A program made the translations under genes and the position numbers. Below the pieces are notes generated by a model. That model was not told the DNA's origin. It did no database searches and saw nothing but the letters and a program-made list of their open reading frames with translations. A stretch of DNA of 5,179 nucleotides from Actinomycetes bacterium (GTDB lineage Bacteria; Actinomycetota; Thermoleophilia; RBG-16-64-13): positions 1-5,179 of the forward strand of contig JAKAHF010000222.1 in the NCBI GenBank assembly GCA_021815245.1. The letters are read 5' to 3'. Each line of letters begins with the position of its first letter. Position 1 is the first letter of the stretch. Shown piece after piece: positions 1 to 5,179 of this stretch.

Positions 1-195
1 CCGGATATGCCGCCCGCGTTGCGCGGGCGGCGGCGGATGCTTCTTTCGGGACCGCGGCAGCAAACCAAGTAGGCGATGGCGCTCAAGAAAATATCCGAAG
101 CCGTGACGAACAGCGACCTCGGCGATCTCGCGCATACGCTCCAGATTGCGGATGCGCGTGACAAAGTTCGCATGCCTGGCTTGTGCTCCGGGCAC
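1..195 (-). CDS. ABC1/UbiB-family (AarF-like) atypical kinase, N-terminal fragment
   Basis: Partial gene: 65 codons are visible and the frame stays open through the left edge. The reading frame gives an N-terminus with the stretch RNLERMREIAEVAVRHGFGY followed by FLERHRLLGLLP and then a basic, proline-rich linker. A helix of the form R-x-REI-x-x-V-x-x-HGFG before a loop ending in LLP is typical of the start of AarF/ABC1/UbiB proteins, membrane-associated atypical kinases or ATPases linked to quinone and other isoprenoid lipid metabolism. The diagnostic kinase-like motifs (KxGQ and the nucleotide-binding residues) would lie beyond the window, so the assignment rests on the N-terminus only. I chose the GTG start at 195-193 because GAGGGGG (201-207) sits 5 bases upstream and stop codons lie just upstream in frame. 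An internal ATG at 135-133 is a weaker alternative. The gene follows a probable terminator, so it may have its own promoter. No ATG-initiated frame longer than this is present. Confidence 0.6.
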   Translation of the reverse strand, partial: MPGAQARHANFVTRIRNLERMREIAEVAVRHGFGYFLERHRLLGLLPRSRKKHPPPPAQRGRHIR

Positions 196-197
196 AA
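181..197 (-). repeat. Inverted repeat covering the UbiB-like start codon
   Basis: The minus strand reads TTGTGC, a 5-base loop CCGGA, then GCACAA, a perfect 6-bp stem. The GTG start codon (195-193) lies inside the first arm. In mRNA this could partly hide the start codon. The stem is short, so chance is possible. Confidence 0.4.
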
Positions 198-200
198 CTA

Positions 201-207
201 CCCCCTC
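201..207 (-). promoter_or_regulatory. Ribosome binding site for the UbiB-like gene
   Basis: The minus strand reads GAGGGGG, then 5 bases, then the GTG start at 195. The site supports GTG over the internal ATG at 135, whose only candidate site (GGAG) is just 3 bases away. The start codon itself falls in one arm of a small inverted repeat (181-197). Confidence 0.5.
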
Positions 208-227
208 GCCGGTCTCACGCTCTCACT

Positions 228-267
228 AGCAATATAGCAACGGCCGCTCCTTGCGGCGCGGCCGTTG
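228..267 (-). terminator. Probable intrinsic terminator after the phasin-like gene
   Basis: On the minus strand CAACGGCCGC (267-258) and GCGGCCGTTG (247-238) form a perfect, GC-rich 10-bp stem with a 10-base loop. It begins 23 bases after the stop codon of the phasin-like gene. The stem is followed by CTATATTGCT, which is T-rich but not a clean T-run, so termination may be incomplete. The position between two same-strand genes fits the end of the secD-secF-phasin transcript. The TATATT at 236-231 could also serve as a -10 box for the next gene, but no credible -35 is seen at the right distance. Confidence 0.6.
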
Positions 268-290
268 ATTCATCGGATGCTCAAGCGAGT

Positions 291-698
291 TCAGCCCTGG
301 TCGGGTTGGGTCTCGCCCCGGCGATCAGCCAAGGTCTCGAGCAGTTGCAGACGATGCTCCAACTGCCGTATGCGCAACTCTTGGTCGTCGAGTTGCTGCT
401 TCATGGCCTGCGCCGCTTCGCGGGAGGCGCTCGGGCTCGAGAAATCCACTCGCTTCAGCACCGTGCGGGCGTCCTCGCGCGTGCGAGTAACGAGGCGCTC
501 GACCATGTCGCGGCCCTCGTCGGCGTTGATCTGGCCGAGGCGTACGAGGTCTTCGACCAGATCCTGCACGCGGTCCTTCGTCAGCGCAGCCGCTCCCATG
601 CCCGCAAGGAATGTGCGTTCGATGAGGTCACGCACTCCTTGGCTGGTACGGCCACCGCCCGATGGCGTTTCGTCTTTGTCGTAGGTCTCGTCGCTCAC
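291..698 (-). CDS. Phasin-like coiled-coil protein
   Basis: Encodes 135 aa. Residues 1-20 are a hydrophilic, probably disordered head. Residues 21-40 form an amphipathic helix with a small-residue patch (FLAGMGAAALTKDRV). Residues 41-82 are helical and charged, with the spacing LVEDLV-x-x-GQI-x-x-x-EG-x-x-MVERLV. Residues 95-126 make a heptad-like coiled coil (LDDQELRIRQLEHRLQLLE). This arrangement matches small proteins annotated as phasin family or polyhydroxyalkanoate synthesis regulator, found in many bacteria with no proven role in storage granules. There is no signal peptide or clear membrane segment, so it is probably cytosolic and oligomeric, perhaps lipid-surface associated. The start is GTG at 698-696, with a perfect AAGGAGG site 5 bases upstream. 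It lies 21 bases after secF and is probably on the same transcript. Family assignment is by architecture; the molecular function is unknown. Confidence 0.75.
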   Translation of the reverse strand: MSDETYDKDETPSGGGRTSQGVRDLIERTFLAGMGAAALTKDRVQDLVEDLVRLGQINADEGRDMVERLVTRTREDARTVLKRVDFSSPSASREAAQAMKQQLDDQELRIRQLEHRLQLLETLADRRGETQPDQG

Positions 699-703
699 CG
701 CGT

Positions 704-710
704 CCTCCTT
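704..710 (-). promoter_or_regulatory. Ribosome binding site for the phasin-like gene
   Basis: The minus strand carries a perfect anti-16S match, AAGGAGG, 5 bases before the GTG start at 698. It lies in the 21-base gap after the secF stop. The strength of this site suggests independent, efficient initiation despite the non-ATG start. Confidence 0.8.
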
Positions 711-719
711 CCGACAATA

Positions 720-1802
720 CTACCGAGGCGTCTTCTTCGCAGGCGCCTTGGATGCAGGCCTCTTGCCCGAGCCGGCGGGCTTCTTCTTCTGGGGCGCCCG
801 CGGCTGCACAGCCTTGCTCGCGTTCTTCGCGCCGCCGCTCTTGGCTGCAACGCCGTTCTCACGAGGACTATCGGCGACATCGACGGCGACGTCGACGCCG
901 GCCGCCCCTGCCGCGATCAGGCGCTTGCGGTAGCGGGGCTCACGCTCTTTCCACAATACCGCCAAGGGTGTCGCCACGAAGAACGACGAGTACGTTCCGG
1001 TGATGACGCCGATGGTCAGCGCAAAGGCGAAATCCTTCAAGGTCGGCCCGCCAAAGATGAGAATGGCGAGTAGCGGCAGCAGCACGCAGATGGAGGTGTT
1101 GATCGATCGCACAAGGGTCTGCGACAGCGAGAGGTCGGCCATCTCGCTGTAGGTCTCCTTCTTCATGAAGTGGGCATTCTCGCGCATGCGGTCGAACACG
1201 ACGATGGTGTCGTGCACCGAGTAGCCCAAGATCGTCAGGATGGCGGCGACCGTCGCAGCGGTGACCAGCCGGTTGCCGGCTGCGTAGATGCCCAAGGTCA
1301 GACCGACATCGTGGATGAGAGCGACGATGGCCGGGATGGCGAATTTGAACTCGAACCTGAACGTCAGGTAGCCGATGATGGCGATCACCGCGATGGCGAT
1401 CGCGATGAAGGCCCGGTTGGTGGTCTCCTTGCCGAAGCTCGCACCCACCCGCTCTTTCGAAGTCGTATCCGCTTTCACGGTGTACTTCTCGTTCAGCGCG
1501 TTCTCGATCTGAGTCTGCTGCACGTCGGTCATGCTCTCGGCGGTGATCATGAACGAGTTCTCGCCGCTGGCGCCGCTGACCGACTGCACGACAGGCTCCT
1601 GCACGCCGAGATCGGCGACGATCGCGCGCACGTCATCCACCGACGCGGGCTGCTCCACACCGATCTGCATGCGGTCGCCGCCCTTGAAGTCGATGCCAAG
1701 GTCGAGTCTGACCAGGAACACGAAGATGATCGCGAATACCGTCACCGCGGAGATGGTCACGAGGAACCACCACTTGTAGCGCATGAAGGGGATGACTCTC
1801 AC
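720..1802 (-). CDS. secF: Protein translocase subunit SecF
   Basis: Encodes 360 aa. SecF pairs with SecD in the cytoplasmic membrane and uses the proton gradient to help pull exported proteins through SecYEG. Transmembrane helix 1 lies at about residues 11-31, followed by the signature GIDFKGG (36-42) and a small extracytoplasmic P4-type domain (about 43-128). Five further membrane helices run from about 131 to 284. Conserved elements are ALIHDVGLTLG (161-171), LGYSVHDTIVVFDRMREN (192-209) with Asp198 in the place of the functionally important membrane Asp, and TGTYSSFFVATPL (268-280). The start is GTG at 1802-1800, overlapping the secD stop as GTGA, with AAGGGAG 6 bases upstream, which argues for tight translational coupling. 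After the last helix an unusual tail (287-360) is rich in Lys, Arg, Ala and Pro; family members usually end soon after that helix. Identity is secure. Confidence 0.97.
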   Translation of the reverse strand: MRVIPFMRYKWWFLVTISAVTVFAIIFVFLVRLDLGIDFKGGDRMQIGVEQPASVDDVRAIVADLGVQEPVVQSVSGASGENSFMITAESMTDVQQTQIENALNEKYTVKADTTSKERVGASFGKETTNRAFIAIAIAVIAIIGYLTFRFEFKFAIPAIVALIHDVGLTLGIYAAGNRLVTAATVAAILTILGYSVHDTIVVFDRMRENAHFMKKETYSEMADLSLSQTLVRSINTSICVLLPLLAILIFGGPTLKDFAFALTIGVITGTYSSFFVATPLAVLWKEREPRYRKRLIAAGAAGVDVAVDVADSPRENGVAAKSGGAKNASKAVQPRAPQKKKPAGSGKRPASKAPAKKTPR

Positions 1803-3217
1803 GACTTGCTCCCTTCATCCATAGACACCATGTTGCCCTTCGGCACGTGAAGGCCCAGGAGCCGCAGATTGCGGAAGGGGCGCCACAGACTGAGGAGGCT
1901 GAGTATCGAGCGGGTCACGAGAACCGCCGTGAACATCGACAGCGCGACACCGACTCCCAGCGTCAGCGCGAAACCTTTCACACCGCCGGTGGCGGCGAAG
2001 AACAGGATGATCGCGGTGATGATGGTGGTCATGTTGCAGTCGAACACGGCGCGGAAGGCCTTCTTGAAGCCCGCGCCGGTCGCGGCCATGACCGTCTTAC
2101 CGGAGCCGACCTCGTCACGCATGCGCGCGAAGATCAGCACGTTGGCGTCGACGGCCATGCCGAGAGTAAGGATCATGCCCGCGATGCCGGGCAGCGTCAT
2201 GGTGACGCCGATCGCGTTGAGAACACCGATGAAGAGCACGCCATAAATGATGAGCGCGAGGCTCGCCACGACTCCCAGCAGCCGGTAGTACGCGATCATG
2301 AAGACCATGATGAGCAGTAGGCCGATGAACCCGGCCAGCAAGGCTTGGTTGAGGGCGGCCTTGCCGAGAGTCGCGCCGACCGTGTTCTGACTCACCGGGG
2401 TGAGCTCGACGGGCAGCGCGCCTGTCTTGAGAACGAGGACCAGGTTGTTGGCCTCATCCATGGTGAAGGTACCAGTGATCTCAGCGTTGCCCCCGGTGAT
2501 CTCCTCGAGCACCCGCGGCGCCGATTCGACCTCGTCGTCGAGCACGATGGCGAGCAACTGGTTCTCGCCGGTGATAGAAGCCGCGTCGGCAAGCTTCTTG
2601 GTCAGCGCCGCAAACTTCGTGGAGCCCTCGTCGGTGAACGTCATGTCCACCTTGGGCTTGTTGCTGTTGGGCATGTAGCCGATCTTGGCGTCCTTCAGCA
2701 TGGCGCCCGTCAGTTCGGGTTCGGTCGTTGCGAGGAACCACTGGTCGGTCGAATTGCCCTTGGCCTGGCTCCAGCGAATGATTGCATAACCGTCGAGAGC
2801 GTCGAATTCCTGCCGCGTGGTGACGCCGGCCGCCTTGAGGGCGTCAGCTTCGCTCGCGTATGGGGTGCCGAACTTGCTCACCTCATGGAACTCGAGGACG
2901 GCCGTCTTGCCTATGGTCTCCAACGCCTGCTCGGGATTGTCGATGCCGGGGAGCTGGACGCTGATCTTGAGCTCACCTTGCTTCTGGATCTCGGGCTCGG
3001 CCACACCCAGTCTGTTGACACGATCCTGGATGATGCTGAGGGCCTGATCGACCTTCGCGCTCTCGGTGTTCGGCGGAGCTTCGAGGATGACCGCGAGACC
3101 ACCCTGCAGATCCAAGCCGAGGTTCGTATTCGACAGCGGGAAGGCGAAGTAGGCGAAGACTCCCAGGAGTATCGCTACCAGCACTAGGAATAGGGCGTCA
3201 CGCATTGTTCTGGACAA
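1799..3217 (-). CDS. secD: Protein translocase subunit SecD
   Basis: Encodes 472 aa. SecD forms a complex with SecF (and YajC) and acts late in Sec-dependent export, using the proton gradient. The order is: membrane helix 1 (about 7-27), the GLDLQGG signature (34-40), a large extracytoplasmic P1 region (about 41-288), then five membrane helices (about 290-440). Visible motifs include LPGIAGMILTLGMAVDANVL (342-361), where Asp357 matches the conserved membrane Asp, and a final helix beginning GFALTLGVGVALSMF. At 472 aa it is shorter than enterobacterial SecD (about 615 aa), as is common in Gram-positive lineages with a reduced P1 region. I kept the TTG start at 3217-3215 because AGGAAGG is 7 bases upstream; the ATG four codons later has no such site. 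A sigma70-like promoter lies about 75 bases upstream, so secD probably heads its own transcript. Confidence 0.97.
   Translation of the reverse strand: MSRTMRDALFLVLVAILLGVFAYFAFPLSNTNLGLDLQGGLAVILEAPPNTESAKVDQALSIIQDRVNRLGVAEPEIQKQGELKISVQLPGIDNPEQALETIGKTAVLEFHEVSKFGTPYASEADALKAAGVTTRQEFDALDGYAIIRWSQAKGNSTDQWFLATTEPELTGAMLKDAKIGYMPNSNKPKVDMTFTDEGSTKFAALTKKLADAASITGENQLLAIVLDDEVESAPRVLEEITGGNAEITGTFTMDEANNLVLVLKTGALPVELTPVSQNTVGATLGKAALNQALLAGFIGLLLIMVFMIAYYRLLGVVASLALIIYGVLFIGVLNAIGVTMTLPGIAGMILTLGMAVDANVLIFARMRDEVGSGKTVMAATGAGFKKAFRAVFDCNMTTIITAIILFFAATGGVKGFALTLGVGVALSMFTAVLVTRSILSLLSLWRPFRNLRLLGLHVPKGNMVSMDEGSKS
1809..1815 (-). promoter_or_regulatory. Ribosome binding site for secF
   Basis: AAGGGAG lies within the last codons of secD, 6 bases before the GTG of secF. 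It supports GTG at 1802 rather than the in-frame ATG six codons later. Confidence 0.7.
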
Positions 3218-3224
3218 GAGCGCA

Positions 3225-3231
3225 CCTTCCT
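3225..3231 (-). promoter_or_regulatory. Ribosome binding site fixing the TTG start of secD
   Basis: AGGAAGG sits 7 bases before TTG at 3217. For the ATG at 3205 the distance would be 19 bases, and no other site lies between, so TTG is preferred. Confidence 0.7.
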
Positions 3232-3291
3232 GAGAGACGGGTCGGGTTATGTTGTGGGCCGGTCAAGCGCCACCTCGGCGGCCAATGCACG

Positions 3292-3320
3292 AGCATATGC
3301 CACCGTGAAGGCGCTGTCAA
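3292..3320 (-). promoter_or_regulatory. Sigma70-type promoter for secD-secF
   Basis: On the minus strand a consensus -35 box TTGACA (3320-3315) is followed by exactly 17 bases and a -10 box TATGCT (3297-3292; four of six consensus positions, including the key first T, second A and last T). The expected start of transcription is near 3285, giving a leader of roughly 68 bases before the secD TTG. It lies in the non-coding gap after yajC, where a promoter is expected if secD starts a new unit. The perfect -35 box with ideal spacing in GC-rich DNA makes chance unlikely. Activity has not been shown. Confidence 0.7.
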
Positions 3321-3336
3321 CGAACCCGGGACTACT

Positions 3337-3360
3337 AGCAGAAGAGCTAGCTGTTCTGCT
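3337..3360 (-). repeat. Inverted repeat spanning the yajC stop codon
   Basis: AGCAGAA (3337-3343) and TTCTGCT (3354-3360) form a perfect 7-bp stem around a 10-base centre that contains GCTAGC. The yajC stop codon (3349-3347) is in the loop. No T-run follows on the minus strand, so it is at best a weak or factor-dependent terminator, or an RNA-stability element. Confidence 0.35.
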
Positions 3361-3793
3361 GCTCCTCGTCGGCGGTGTCGGCGACTTCCTCACCCTCCAC
3401 CATGTCGGCAGCGACGTCGGCTTCTTCGGCGGCCTCGACGTATTCCTCTTCAACGGGCTCTTCGATCTCGGCGCGGCGCTTACCACGGCCGCCACTGGTG
3501 CCTTCAGGCCGGAGAGCGCGGGCTCGGGCAGGATCGGTCACGATCTCTACGATGGCGCGGCGGGGGAACTTCATGGTGACGCCCTTCGCGACCTCAATGA
3601 CCACAACGTCGTCTTCGACCCGCTTGACGGTACCCGAGATGCCGGCCGCCGTCACGACGGTGTCTCCCTTCTTGAGCGCAGACAGCAACGCCTGATGCGC
3701 CTTGCGCTGCCTCTGCTGTGGCCTGATGGCCATGAAGTAGAAGATGCCGATGAACGCAACGACGTAGATGATCAGAATGTATGATGAGCCCAA
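3347..3793 (-). CDS. yajC: Preprotein translocase accessory subunit YajC
   Basis: Encodes 148 aa. YajC is a small single-pass membrane protein that co-purifies with SecDF and is typically encoded just upstream of secD. Residues 4-22 form the membrane helix, followed by the family hallmark IRPQQRQRKAHQ (23-34) and then the compact domain LKKGDTVVTAAGISGTVKRV (40-59) to about residue 87. Typical family members are about 85-115 aa. This one continues into a basic stretch (90-107) and a long Glu/Asp-rich tail (109-146) predicted to be disordered and cytoplasmic. The start is TTG at 3793-3791, with AAGGAGG 5 bases upstream; no better in-frame ATG precedes the membrane helix. It lies 70 bases after tgt and 129 bases before secD. 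Identity is secure; the function of the tail is unknown. Confidence 0.95.
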   Translation of the reverse strand: MGSSYILIIYVVAFIGIFYFMAIRPQQRQRKAHQALLSALKKGDTVVTAAGISGTVKRVEDDVVVIEVAKGVTMKFPRRAIVEIVTDPARARALRPEGTSGGRGKRRAEIEEPVEEEYVEAAEEADVAADMVEGEEVADTADEEQQNS

Positions 3794-3863
3794 ACCGCCC
3801 TCCTTAGGACGAACTCCCCGCCCATTTGCAGGCGGAAGAGACGCGTGATTGCGAGCGCATATA
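3794..3863 (-). other. tgt-yajC intergenic gap
   Basis: These 70 bases hold the yajC ribosome site and a small imperfect stem (CCGCC at 3818-3822 with GGCGG at 3831-3835, 8-base loop). No T-run follows the stem and no promoter with a plausible -35/-10 pair is seen. yajC is therefore probably co-transcribed with queA-tgt. Confidence 0.4.
3799..3805 (-). promoter_or_regulatory. Ribosome binding site fixing the TTG start of yajC
   Basis: A perfect AAGGAGG lies 5 bases before TTG at 3793. The next in-frame ATG is codon 21, at the end of the membrane helix, so TTG is the only sensible start. Confidence 0.8.
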
Positions 3864-5003
3864 TTACCATGCGGTTACCCTGAAGCTTCTGAACGCCGCG
3901 TAGGTGCCGGCCTTGATCGCTTCGCGCGCGTCTGCGACCAAACGGGTGAGGTAGGTGAGATTGTGCTCGGTGAGCAGCATGAGGCCGAGGATCTCCTTCT
4001 GCATGATGAAATGCCGTATGGCACCGCGGGTGAAGCCTGAACAAGCGGTGCAGGGGCAACCCTCTTCGAGTGGTGCCGTCGACAGGGCGTGCTCGGCGTT
4101 TCGGAGGTTCAGCCTGCCCTCGGGTATGAAGGCCGTGCCCATGCGGGCCGTGCGTGTGGGCAGCACGCAATCGAAGATGTCGACTCCGCGCGCGATGACC
4201 TCGAGCAGACCTGCGGGATCGCCGATGCCCATGAAGTAGCGCAGTCTGTCGTCGGGCAGCAGGGAGGCCGTGTACTCGGTGGTCTCGAGCATGGCGTTGC
4301 GGTCCTCCCCCACGGTGAGCCCACCTATCGCGTAGGCCGGAAAGCCGATCTCCTGCAGGCGCTCGGCGCTCTGGCGCCTCAACCGGTCGACCACGCCCCC
4401 TTGGGTGATGCCGAGCAGCATCTGCGGTCCGTCGGTGCCCAGCCCCTCTCGTTCTTGGTGCGCGGTCTTGCAGCGTTCGGCCCAGCGAGAGGTTCTCCCC
4501 ACCGCCTCGGCGACCTCTGCGTCAGTCGCCGTGCCGGGGGGGCATTGGTCGAGGCACATGATGAGATCCGACCCCAGGGCGCTCTGCTCGGCCATGGCCC
4601 GCTCGGGGGTGAACACGTGCTTGGAACCATCGTAGATGGAGCGGAACTCCACCGCCGAGTCGTCTATGCGCGCCGTCGATCGCAGGCTGAAGACCTGATA
4701 CCCGCCGCTGTCGGTGAGAATCGGACCCTCCCACTGCATGAACCGGTGTATGCCTCCGAGTGCCTTTACGACTTCGCTGCCGGGGCGCAGGGCAAGGTGA
4801 TAGGTGTTGCCGAGAATGACCTGTGCGCCCAAGGACCGAAGACGCTCCGGTGAGATGGCCTTGACGGTGCCCTTGGTGCCGACGGGCATGAAACAGGGAG
4901 TCCGCACGACGCCGCGCGGCGTGTGCAGCAACCCGGCCCGCGCGGCACCATCGCGCGCCTCTATTTCGAAGGGGAAGTCGGGGATCCCATCAAAGACGCG
5001 CAT
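3864..5003 (-). CDS. tgt: Queuine tRNA-ribosyltransferase (tRNA-guanine transglycosylase)
   Basis: Encodes 379 aa. In bacteria Tgt swaps guanine-34 for preQ1 in the anticodon of tRNAs for Asp, Asn, His and Tyr, a key queuosine step before QueA acts. Numbering from the [14 protein letters not shown] contains the catalytic Asp98; Asp152 and Cys154 (CLDQCPP) correspond to base-recognition positions, the Cys being typical of bacterial preQ1-using enzymes; GGLTVGE is at 227-233; the nucleophile is Asp278 in [15 protein letters not shown]. The zinc site is complete: Cys316, Cys318, Cys321 and His347, with the standard spacing. Length matches the family (about 370-385 aa). I chose ATG at 5003-5001 over the adjacent GTG at 5006 because GAGGGAG is 6 bases from the ATG and only 3 from the GTG. 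The gene overlaps queA by 14 bases. It appears intact and functional. Confidence 0.97.
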   Translation of the reverse strand: MRVFDGIPDFPFEIEARDGAARAGLLHTPRGVVRTPCFMPVGTKGTVKAISPERLRSLGAQVILGNTYHLALRPGSEVVKALGGIHRFMQWEGPILTDSGGYQVFSLRSTARIDDSAVEFRSIYDGSKHVFTPERAMAEQSALGSDLIMCLDQCPPGTATDAEVAEAVGRTSRWAERCKTAHQEREGLGTDGPQMLLGITQGGVVDRLRRQSAERLQEIGFPAYAIGGLTVGEDRNAMLETTEYTASLLPDDRLRYFMGIGDPAGLLEVIARGVDIFDCVLPTRTARMGTAFIPEGRLNLRNAEHALSTAPLEEGCPCTACSGFTRGAIRHFIMQKEILGLMLLTEHNLTYLTRLVADAREAIKAGTYAAFRSFRVTAW

Positions 5004-5179
5004 CACGGTCTCCCTCGTAAATCCCCGCCGAGTGGCCTGTCGCCACCGGCTCTATGAGCATGGCGTCGCCGAAACTGAAGAACCGGTAGGTGTCGGCGAT
5101 CGCCCGAGAGTAGGCGTCGAGCAGTCGCTCCCTGCCGGCGAAGGCCATGGTCAGCGCAAGAACGCTGCTGCGCGGCAGA
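4990..5179 (-). CDS. queA: S-adenosylmethionine:tRNA ribosyltransferase-isomerase, C-terminal fragment
   Basis: Only the last 62 codons are in the window; the frame is open through the right edge and ends at TGA (4992-4990). QueA transfers and isomerises the ribosyl part of S-adenosylmethionine onto preQ1-modified tRNA to form epoxyqueuosine, directly after Tgt. The visible stretch [20 protein letters not shown] followed by [20 protein letters not shown] is the very conserved C-terminal part of QueA (LP-S-L-L/V with AFAGRE, then [12 protein letters not shown]). Twenty residues follow the AMLI motif, a normal-sized tail whose last codons are shared with the start of tgt. The queA-tgt overlap indicates one transcript for the two queuosine genes. 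The upstream part and promoter are outside the window. Confidence 0.93.
   Translation of the reverse strand, partial: LPRSSVLALTMAFAGRERLLDAYSRAIADTYRFFSFGDAMLIEPVATGHSAGIYEGDRDARL
5010..5016 (-). promoter_or_regulatory. Ribosome binding site for tgt
   Basis: GAGGGAG lies inside the end of queA, 6 bases before ATG at 5003 and 3 bases before GTG at 5006. The spacing favours the ATG and suggests coupled translation of queA and tgt. Confidence 0.65.

Noticed and set aside
9..47. Plus-strand terminator (hairpin 9-31 followed by CTTCTTTC)
   Set aside because: The T-rich stretch begins about 8 bases after the stem, and no plus-strand gene ends here. The hairpin lies within the minus-strand UbiB-like coding region.
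183..1073. Long open frame on the plus strand (296 codons) opposite the phasin-like gene and secF
   Set aside because: It is antisense to two well-supported genes, has a low-complexity Arg/Leu/Ala composition, no ribosome site and no family resemblance. It is a by-product of GC-rich codon use.
2345..3187. Long plus-strand open frame (280 codons) opposite secD
   Set aside because: It is entirely antisense to the secure secD gene and is a mirror of its codon pattern; it has no recognisable motifs.
3247..3495. Minus-strand 82-codon frame overlapping the yajC tail and running into the yajC-secD gap
   Set aside because: Its first part is yajC in another frame (Ser/Arg/Pro-rich). The protein-like ending FVDSAFTVAYARALAAEVAL runs through the promoter boxes. 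No ribosome site was found; I treat it as chance.
3814..3840. Terminator between tgt and yajC
   Set aside because: The stem is only 5 bp with an internal mismatch outward and is followed by G-rich sequence and the yajC ribosome site, not a T-run.
4089..4853. Plus-strand open frame (254 codons) opposite tgt
   Set aside because: It is antisense to the complete tgt gene, with no ribosome site or recognisable domain.
1..5179. CRISPR arrays, tRNA/rRNA genes, insertion sequences, prophage or toxin-antitoxin genes
   Set aside because: No direct-repeat spacing pattern, cloverleaf, transposase motif or paired terminal inverted repeats were seen on either strand.

Overview
The window is a GC-rich, densely packed bacterial chromosome segment in which every supportable gene lies on the minus strand, so transcription runs from position 5179 towards position 1. 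In transcription order it holds the 3' end of queA, complete tgt, yajC, secD and secF, a small phasin-like coiled-coil gene, and the 5' end of an ABC1/UbiB-family kinase-like gene cut off by the left edge. No gene-free stretch exceeds about 130 bases.

Region by region: queA (right edge to 4990) overlaps tgt (5003-3864), and together they encode late steps of queuosine tRNA modification. A 70-base gap separates tgt from yajC (3793-3347). A 129-base gap between yajC and secD (3217-1799) contains a convincing sigma70-type promoter, with a perfect -35 TTGACA, a 17-base spacer and -10 TATGCT. secD and secF (1802-720) are coupled by a 4-base GTGA overlap. Only 21 bases later comes a 135-aa phasin-like gene (698-291), followed by a perfect 10-bp hairpin (238-267) that looks like an intrinsic terminator. 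Beyond it, at 195-1, starts an N-terminal fragment resembling AarF/ABC1/UbiB proteins.

Together, the Sec block supplies SecD, SecF and YajC, the accessory membrane proteins of the SecYEG translocon that help complete protein export. tgt/queA next to yajC/secDF is a conserved order in many bacteria. The phasin-like gene appears to ride on the secDF transcript.

Organism: the high GC content, compact SecD (472 aa) and separate SecD and SecF, frequent GTG/TTG starts with near-perfect AAGGAGG-type ribosome sites, and queA/tgt next to secDF suggest a GC-rich Actinomycetota (Coriobacteriia-like) or GC-rich Bacillota-type lineage. This is an inference without a database search. Most of the window is ordinary housekeeping. 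The less ordinary points are the oppositely charged tails on SecF and YajC, the promoter inside the classical yajC-secD cluster, and the phasin-like/UbiB-like neighbourhood.
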